Shown piece after piece: positions 59,579 through 64,000 of a stretch of 64,000 nt of DNA. The stretch comes from Acinetobacter zhairuonensis. Its GTDB lineage: Bacteria > Pseudomonadota > Gammaproteobacteria > Pseudomonadales > Moraxellaceae. Every line of letters begins with the position of its first letter. Position 1 is the first letter of the stretch. Below the pieces are notes generated by a model that saw only the letters and a list, made by a program, of their open reading frames with translations, searched no databases and had not been told where the DNA came from. The DNA lies in the NCBI RefSeq assembly GCF_022601715.1, contig NZ_JAKVIM010000015.1:28777-92776 (forward strand). The letters run 5' to 3'. A program made the translations under genes and the position numbers.

Positions 59579-60115
59579 ATGCGCATATTTACAGGTAAAG
59601 AAAAACTTTCTTCGACACCCTCAGGGTACGAAATTCTGTTGGGTTTTATGGGGGGTAGTCTGAGCATTTTGGTTTTGCTATGTTTGGGAGCTTGGAGTGG
59701 TCACCTTTTTATTATGGCTCCCTTTGGTGCCAGTTGTGTCTTGCTTTATGCGGCATCACAATCGCCGTTAGCACAACCACGAAACATCATTTTTGGACAT
59801 TTGATCTCGGCAGCGATTGGTTTGTGCTTTTTGAAATGGTTTGGTGTGAATTATTTGTCTATTGCATTTTCAGTCGGTGCAGCAATTGCATGTATGCAAT
59901 TTTTCCGTTGTGTGCATCCACCTGCGGGTGCAAATCCTTTGGTGATTCTATTGTCTGCACATCACGTTACTTATGATTGGAGTTTTTTATTGTTTCCTGT
60001 GTTAATCGGTGCCTGTGTTTTGGTTGGGATTGCTTATGTGATTCATCACTTAAAAGCGAAGCATCAGTGGCCGCTGTACGGATTGGGTTTATGGCGCAGT
60101 AAAATGGATCAATGA
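59579..60115 (+). CDS. HPP-family membrane protein
   Basis: This 178-residue protein has about five helices and the HPP signature in CVHPPAGANPLVILLSAHH, together with MAPFGASCVLLYAASQSPLAQPRNIIFGHLISAAIG. Members have been linked to nitrite transport in plastids and cyanobacteria; bacterial roles are little known. The gene faces a TetR repressor across a perfect operator, so it is probably induced by that regulator's ligand. Confidence 0.85.
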   Translation: MRIFTGKEKLSSTPSGYEILLGFMGGSLSILVLLCLGAWSGHLFIMAPFGASCVLLYAASQSPLAQPRNIIFGHLISAAIGLCFLKWFGVNYLSIAFSVGAAIACMQFFRCVHPPAGANPLVILLSAHHVTYDWSFLLFPVLIGACVLVGIAYVIHHLKAKHQWPLYGLGLWRSKMDQ

Positions 60116-60125
60116 GCATTTGAAA

Positions 60126-60157
60126 ATGCCTCAGTATGGTGGCTGAGGCATCTTTTT
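60126..60157. terminator. Terminator between HPP gene and ribB
   Basis: A 9-bp ATGCCTCAG stem, 8-base loop and T-run on the + strand. Confidence 0.8.
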
Positions 60158-60784
60158 AGATTTGATGCGCCAAGCGATATTGAACCAATTCTTCAATGGT
60201 AATCACGGTTAGCTGATGGGTTTGTGCATAAGCCAGCACTTGAATGCCAGAAGCCATGGTGCCGTCTGGATTGGTTAATTCATATAAAACCCCCGTAGGT
60301 TTCAAACTAGCCAAGCGGGCAAGATCAATGGTTCCTTTAGTATGTCCACGACGGCTGACTACACCACCATCACGTGCACGTAAGGGAAATACGTGACCTG
60401 GGCGATTTAAATCACTGGCAACTGCACCTGTGCGGGTAGCTGCTTGAATGGTGGTGACGCGGTCTTGAGCTGAAACGCCAGTTGTTACCCCTTGAGTCGC
60501 TTCAATGGTTACGGTAAAAGCTGTTTTGAATTGGCTAGAGTTATCGCTCACCATCGGTGGCAATTCTAAATGGTCAGCAAGTCCGTTGGTGATACAAAGA
60601 CAAACAATACCTGAACCATCACGAATCATGCGTGCCATGGTAGCAACCGTTAATGTTTCAGCAGCAACAATTAAATCAGCTTCATTTTCACGATCAAAGT
60701 CGTCCATCACCAAGACTGGTTTGCCTTGGCGGATATCAGTTAATGCGTTGTTCAGCAGATTTCGGGTTGAATTAAATTAGACAT
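60156..60784 (-). pseudogene. ribB: 3,4-dihydroxy-2-butanone 4-phosphate synthase, apparent frameshift near the N-terminus
   Basis: RibB converts ribulose-5-phosphate to DHBP for riboflavin. The long frame 60156-60713 holds the whole catalytic body: [17 protein letters not shown] (metal and substrate site), [15 protein letters not shown] and [12 protein letters not shown]. It has no usable start: its frame stops at 60777-60779. An ATG at 60784 opens MSNLIQPE..., but that frame ends at a TGA around 60755. Adding one A to the GAAA run near 60762-60766 would join MSNLIQPE to [21 protein letters not shown], giving 209 residues, close to E. coli RibB (217). It is either a sequencing error at a homopolymer or a real lesion. 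An FMN riboswitch lies upstream. Confidence 0.75.
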
Positions 60785-60896
60785 TGAAACGCTCGCGTAA
60801 CTTGAAAATACGATTGAACATTTCAGGACATGTGAAAATAGGCTCGTAGCAAAACCATCTTACTGTGCTTTAGGCAATAAGAAGGGTGTTGATGAC

Positions 60897-61050
60897 GTCG
60901 TCTTCTTTCATCCGGACTATACCGTCGGTTTTGGCTTTGAACCAAATCTGCATGTAGGGTTGAGACTACACGCTCGTGGGCTGAATCAGTAGAAATCATG
61001 ATCCTACTGAAATTACTACCAGTGGGGAATTGCACCCCGCCCTGAAGCGA
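60897..61050 (-). ncRNA. FMN riboswitch (RFN element) upstream of ribB
   Basis: On the - strand the aptamer signature blocks appear in order: AGGGCGGGGTGCAATTCCCC, then GCCCACGAGC, then ACCGACGGTATAGTCCGGATG followed by GAAAGAAGA. All conserved RFN blocks are present, with variable stems between. It would repress ribB when FMN is high. The ATG of the reconstructed gene is ~110 bases downstream. Boundaries approximate. Confidence 0.92.
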
Positions 61051-61209
61051 TGTGGTTCTATTATAAGCGTATTTACAGAAAATGAGATCTTTCATGTAAC
61101 TTGAGCGTCATGATTATTTCTGACAAGGTTTGCAATGAAATTGCTAAGACAATTAATTGGAGGAAGGAGGGCGGATTAGTGAGTGGGGAACTTGGTTATT
61201 TCGGAAATA

Positions 61210-61236
61210 AAAAAGCTCGCAATCTGCGAGCTTTTT
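61210..61236 (-). terminator. panD terminator
   Basis: A 12-bp AAAAAGCTCGCA stem with a 3-base loop and T-run on the - strand. Confidence 0.88.
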
Positions 61237-61243
61237 CTACATC

Positions 61244-61624
61244 TTAAGCCACTTGTACAGGAATACAGTTTGCAGTGTGATTTACTGTATTGTCTGGGTT
61301 CGCGTAGACTAAACGTGGTTTGTGCGCATTTGCTTCAGCTTCGGTAAATGCACCGAAAGTTGCAATAATCACAAGATCACCAACATCAGCTTGATGAGCA
61401 GCACCACCGTTGACAGAGATAATGCCAGAGTTGTCTTCACCGCGAATCGCATAAGTTGCGAAACGTTTACCGTTGGTAACGTTCCAAACATGAATTTCTT
61501 CGTATTCACGAATGCCAGCTAAATCCATTAACACACCATCAATTGCACAAGAACCTTCATAGTGAAGTTCTGCATGTGTAACTACAGCGCGGTGAATTTT
61601 GCATTTTAATAAACGAGATAGCAT
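61244..61624 (-). CDS. panD: Aspartate 1-decarboxylase
   Basis: This 126-residue proenzyme makes beta-alanine for pantothenate and CoA. It self-cleaves at Gly24-Ser25 (HYEGSCAID) to produce the pyruvoyl cofactor. [19 protein letters not shown] carries the substrate pocket. Family length and termini are normal. Transcribed alone from a promoter in the 61625-61768 gap, ending in a strong hairpin. panB and panC are not in the window. Confidence 0.95.
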   Translation of the reverse strand: MLSRLLKCKIHRAVVTHAELHYEGSCAIDGVLMDLAGIREYEEIHVWNVTNGKRFATYAIRGEDNSGIISVNGGAAHQADVGDLVIIATFGAFTEAEANAHKPRLVYANPDNTVNHTANCIPVQVA

Positions 61625-61768
61625 GGCGAGCGTCTCCTGAGTGGACCTAAGACCGTTATCTTATGGTTAAATCAATCGCTTCTTACAAAACCAGTAATCG
61701 GCAAAAAACGCATTTTGCTCTGAAATGGGTAACATGGCAAGAAGGATTGTTCAACAATTCAAATAAAT

Positions 61769-62350
61769 TCAGTTGGGTTTGTAAGCATTGATTTGATTCA
61801 TTGCTTGTTGGATATCACCATTCACGAGTAACTTGAGTCGTGAAAGTGCATGGTCAATTGCATCATCCATTAAACCTTGTTCACTGCTTGGCGCTTTGCT
61901 AAGCACATGCCCAGAGACACGTTCTTTTGAACCAGGATGACCAATTCCAATACGTAGACGATGAAAATTTGGACCCAGATGTGGAACAATGTCACGAAGT
62001 CCATTATGACCACCATGACCACCGCCTGTTTTGAGGCGAATAACACCAGGGTTCATATCAAGTTCATCATGAGCAATTAACATTGCTTCAGGTGCGACTT
62101 GATAAAATTTACAGAACGGAACAACACTTTTGCCTGAAAGGTTCATAAAGGTTGTTGGTAAAAGCAGACGGACGTCTTGACCTTCGATATTACCTCGACC
62201 ACTGATTCCGTGAAATTTGGGGTCGTTTTTTAATGTAATGCCATATTTGTCTGCAATGCGTTCTACAAACCAGAAGCCTGCATTATGGCGGGTTTGGGCA
62301 TATTCCTTTCCAGAATTACCCAAACCGACAATTAGCGAAATATTAGCCAC
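61769..62350 (-). CDS. pth: Peptidyl-tRNA hydrolase
   Basis: This 193-residue enzyme rescues tRNA from peptidyl-tRNA. It has VGLGNSGKEYAQTRHNAGFWFVER (catalytic His), PTTFMNLSGKSV, IAHDELDMNPGVIRLKTGGGHGGHNGLRDI and RLRIGIGHPG. It lies 20 bases downstream of rplY on the same strand, so rplY-pth are one transcript. No anomalies. Confidence 0.95.
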   Translation of the reverse strand: MANISLIVGLGNSGKEYAQTRHNAGFWFVERIADKYGITLKNDPKFHGISGRGNIEGQDVRLLLPTTFMNLSGKSVVPFCKFYQVAPEAMLIAHDELDMNPGVIRLKTGGGHGGHNGLRDIVPHLGPNFHRLRIGIGHPGSKERVSGHVLSKAPSSEQGLMDDAIDHALSRLKLLVNGDIQQAMNQINAYKPN

Positions 62351-62370
62351 TAATTTACACCATTAAACAC

Positions 62371-62667
62371 TTATGCGCGTTTGAAGTCAGCGTGCATTGG
62401 AGTGTTTTTAGCTGGGTGACGTTGTAACGCTTGGATTTTAACGCTTTCAACTTTGTCACCAACTTTGATTTCAACAACTTCTTCAAAGAAAGCATTGTTT
62501 TCTAAAGCTTTAACAAGTTCACGAAGTTCTAAAGTTACAGCTACAGGTTCAGCGCTGCCACCGTAGATGATTGCTGGAACTTGTGCAGCGTGACGAAGGC
62601 GGCGGCTCGCACCTTTCCCTTGGTTAGCTGCTTCACGTGCTTGTGCGTTTAATACGAAGTTTGCCAT
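62371..62667 (-). CDS. rplY: 50S ribosomal protein L25
   Basis: This 98-residue short-form L25 binds 5S r[40 protein letters not shown] is typical, and there is no C-terminal CTC domain. ATG 62667 is chosen because AAGGA lies about 10 bases before it, while the ATG three codons earlier is only one base from that site. It starts a unit with pth; prs lies ~100 bases upstream. Confidence 0.93.
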   Translation of the reverse strand: MANFVLNAQAREAANQGKGASRRLRHAAQVPAIIYGGSAEPVAVTLELRELVKALENNAFFEEVVEIKVGDKVESVKIQALQRHPAKNTPMHADFKRA

Positions 62668-62767
62668 GATAGACATCCTTAATTTAAGTTTAATTAAACT
62701 AGATCTGCGACCGACCTAGTGAGACAAAGCCCCGCACTGGGCAGGGCTTTGGAATTTTAGCGATGTA

Positions 62768-63721
62768 TTATAGATAACTATCGAACATTGCGCTAATAGA
62801 TTCTTCGTTGTTAATGCGACGAATTGTTTCAGCAACCATGCCGGCAACCGAAACTTGGCGAATCTTACCAAGAGCTTGTGCTTCTTCAGACAATGGAATT
62901 GTATCTGTTACAACGAGTTCGTCGATTACAGAGTTTTTCAAATTCTCAATGGCTTTACCTGAAAGTACAGGGTGAGTTGCGTATGCAACCACTTTGCGTG
63001 CACCAAAAGTTTTTAGTGCATCAGCAGCTTTACATAAAGTACCTGCTGTATCGACCATGTCATCAACAATGACACAGTCACGACCTTTCACATCACCAAT
63101 CAAATGCATCACTTGTGATTCATTCGCTTTTTGACGACGTTTATCGATGATCGCAAGATCAATATCACCCATTTGTTTCGCAACAGCACGTGCACGCACT
63201 ACACCACCAACGTCTGGAGAAACAACCATCAGGTTGTCATGAGACTGTTGACGTAAGTCAGCAAGTAATGCAGGAGTACCGTAGATGTTGTCTACAGGGA
63301 TATCGAAGAAACCTTGGATTTGGTCTGCATGTAGGTCGATCATTACAACACGGTCAATACCGACAGTTGTTAGCATGTCTGCTACAACTTTTGCAGTAAT
63401 TGGAACACGTGATGAACGAGGACGACGGTCTTGACGTGCATAACCGAAGTAAGGAATGACAGCAGTTATACGACCAGCACTTGCACGACGTAATGCGTCA
63501 GCCATTACTAAGATTTCCATCAGGTTATCATTCGTAGGGGCACAAGTAGGTTGTACGATAAATACGTCTTTACCACGAACATTTTCGGTGATTTCAACAG
63601 CAATTTCACCATCAGAGAAGGTAGAAACTGATGCTGCACCTAAAGGAATGTGCAAATGGCTTACGACTTTTTGGGCGAATTGTGGATGAGCAGTTCCACT
63701 AAAAACGACAAGATTGGGCAT
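62768..63721 (-). CDS. prs: Ribose-phosphate pyrophosphokinase
   Basis: This 317-residue enzyme makes PRPP from ribose-5-phosphate and ATP. It shows [64 protein letters not shown] and the PRPP loop [19 protein letters not shown]. The frame is open 21 codons further upstream into the tRNA-proximal region, but ATG 63721 is the family start. Gene order tRNA-Gln, prs, rplY, pth is the usual Acinetobacter arrangement. Confidence 0.95.
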   Translation of the reverse strand: MPNLVVFSGTAHPQFAQKVVSHLHIPLGAASVSTFSDGEIAVEITENVRGKDVFIVQPTCAPTNDNLMEILVMADALRRASAGRITAVIPYFGYARQDRRPRSSRVPITAKVVADMLTTVGIDRVVMIDLHADQIQGFFDIPVDNIYGTPALLADLRQQSHDNLMVVSPDVGGVVRARAVAKQMGDIDLAIIDKRRQKANESQVMHLIGDVKGRDCVIVDDMVDTAGTLCKAADALKTFGARKVVAYATHPVLSGKAIENLKNSVIDELVVTDTIPLSEEAQALGKIRQVSVAGMVAETIRRINNEESISAMFDSYL

Positions 63722-63757
63722 GAAGCACCCTTGGCGGTTGGTATGTTTGAAATGAGA

Positions 63758-63832
63758 TGGCAGGGGCGGCTGGATTCGAACCAACGGATGGCGAGATCAA
63801 AACCCGCTGCCTTACCACTTGGCGACGCCCCT
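63758..63832 (-). tRNA. tRNA-Gln (UUG)
   Basis: A 75-base gene including encoded CCA. On the - strand it begins AGGGGCGTCGCCAAG; the anticodon loop TTTTGAT gives anticodon TTG between GCGGG/CTCGC arms; the T-loop is TTCGAAT. All four stems pair. It lies 36 bases upstream of prs and is identical to the next copy. Confidence 0.93.
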
Positions 63833-63923
63833 AATGCGGCAGAATTTTAATATTTTTGCGTATTCATGTCAAGGTAAATTAACAAGAAGATGCAAAAGCT
63901 ATTCTGTCTTTTAAGCTTGAAAT

Positions 63924-63998
63924 TGGCAGGGGCGGCTGGATTCGAACCAACGGATGGCGAGATCAAAACCCGCTGCCTTACCACTTGGCGACGCCCCT
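63924..63998 (-). tRNA. tRNA-Gln (UUG), second copy
   Basis: Identical to the copy at 63758-63832, separated by 91 bases of AT-rich spacer. Same anticodon TTG and encoded CCA. Both probably share one precursor with prs downstream. Confidence 0.93.
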
Positions 63999-64000
63999 AA

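Noticed and set aside
62725..62751. Terminator between prs and rplY
   Set aside because: An 8-bp CAAAGCCC stem exists 17 bases after the prs stop, but the sequence after it is not T-rich, so termination is unproven.

Overview
The window is chromosomal DNA of a gammaproteobacterium, almost certainly an Acinetobacter. The evidence is a pmrCAB lipid A modification operon, an adeIJK-type RND efflux operon behind a PAP2 gene, the 423-residue SerS, a Gcr-type membrane protein next to ispB, an ABZJ_00895-like protein, and the order tRNA-Gln, prs, rplY, pth. Base composition is AT-leaning and the gene order is mostly core. There is no rRNA, CRISPR array, transposase, integrase or prophage.

Layout. 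1-745: 3' end of ispA. 857-6996: putP, nfeD-qmcA, a patatin lipoprotein, an acyltransferase and an MFS carrier. 7131-13950: a porin, then pmrC-pmrA-pmrB (lipid A phosphoethanolamine addition and its two-component regulator), a PAP2 phosphatase and a HAD phosphatase. 14017-18812: amtB behind a candidate sigma-54 promoter, and a gltIJKL-type acidic amino acid ABC transporter. 19455-25606: a J-domain protein, a two-gene Septu-like defence cassette (HNH nuclease plus AAA/ABC ATPase) and valS. 25788-28160: a conserved unknown protein, a short-chain dehydrogenase and two YbjQ proteins. 28272-34806: adeK, adeJ, adeI and a PAP2 gene, preceded by a promoter overlapped by a palindrome. 34941-39014: a Gcr-type membrane protein and ispB, divergent from rplU-rpmA. 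39236-40975: a collagen-like trimeric autotransporter with 80 Gly-X-Thr triplets. 41224-46365: lolA, an RsiV-like lipoprotein, serS, cysG and trmL. 46386-50937: an HxlR regulator with a divergent flavodoxin-fold oxidoreductase, a PuuP-like permease, an iron-type alcohol dehydrogenase and an SCP2-like protein. 51019-58269: lipB, ybeD, rpoD and several small conserved genes, dedA and trhO. 58314-60115: a LysE exporter, and a TetR regulator divergent from an HPP membrane protein across a 22-bp perfect palindrome. 60156-64000: ribB (apparently frameshifted) under an FMN riboswitch, panD, pth, rplY, prs and two identical tRNA-Gln genes.

Most of the window is housekeeping: isoprenoids, translation, cofactors (lipoate, riboflavin, pantothenate, siroheme) and envelope. 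The accessory parts are the Septu-like pair, wedged between two core genes and visibly AT-richer, and the collagen-like autotransporter. The envelope-stress theme is strong: pmrCAB, adeIJK, a porin, LolA and two PAP2 phosphatases. The best regulatory observations are a PmrA-box-like direct repeat before pmrC, the palindrome over the PAP2-adeIJK promoter, the TetR and HxlR operator candidates, the FMN riboswitch, and an operon start in which ptuA follows the valS hairpin by only nine bases. All motif, domain and regulator assignments were made by eye; no database search was run.
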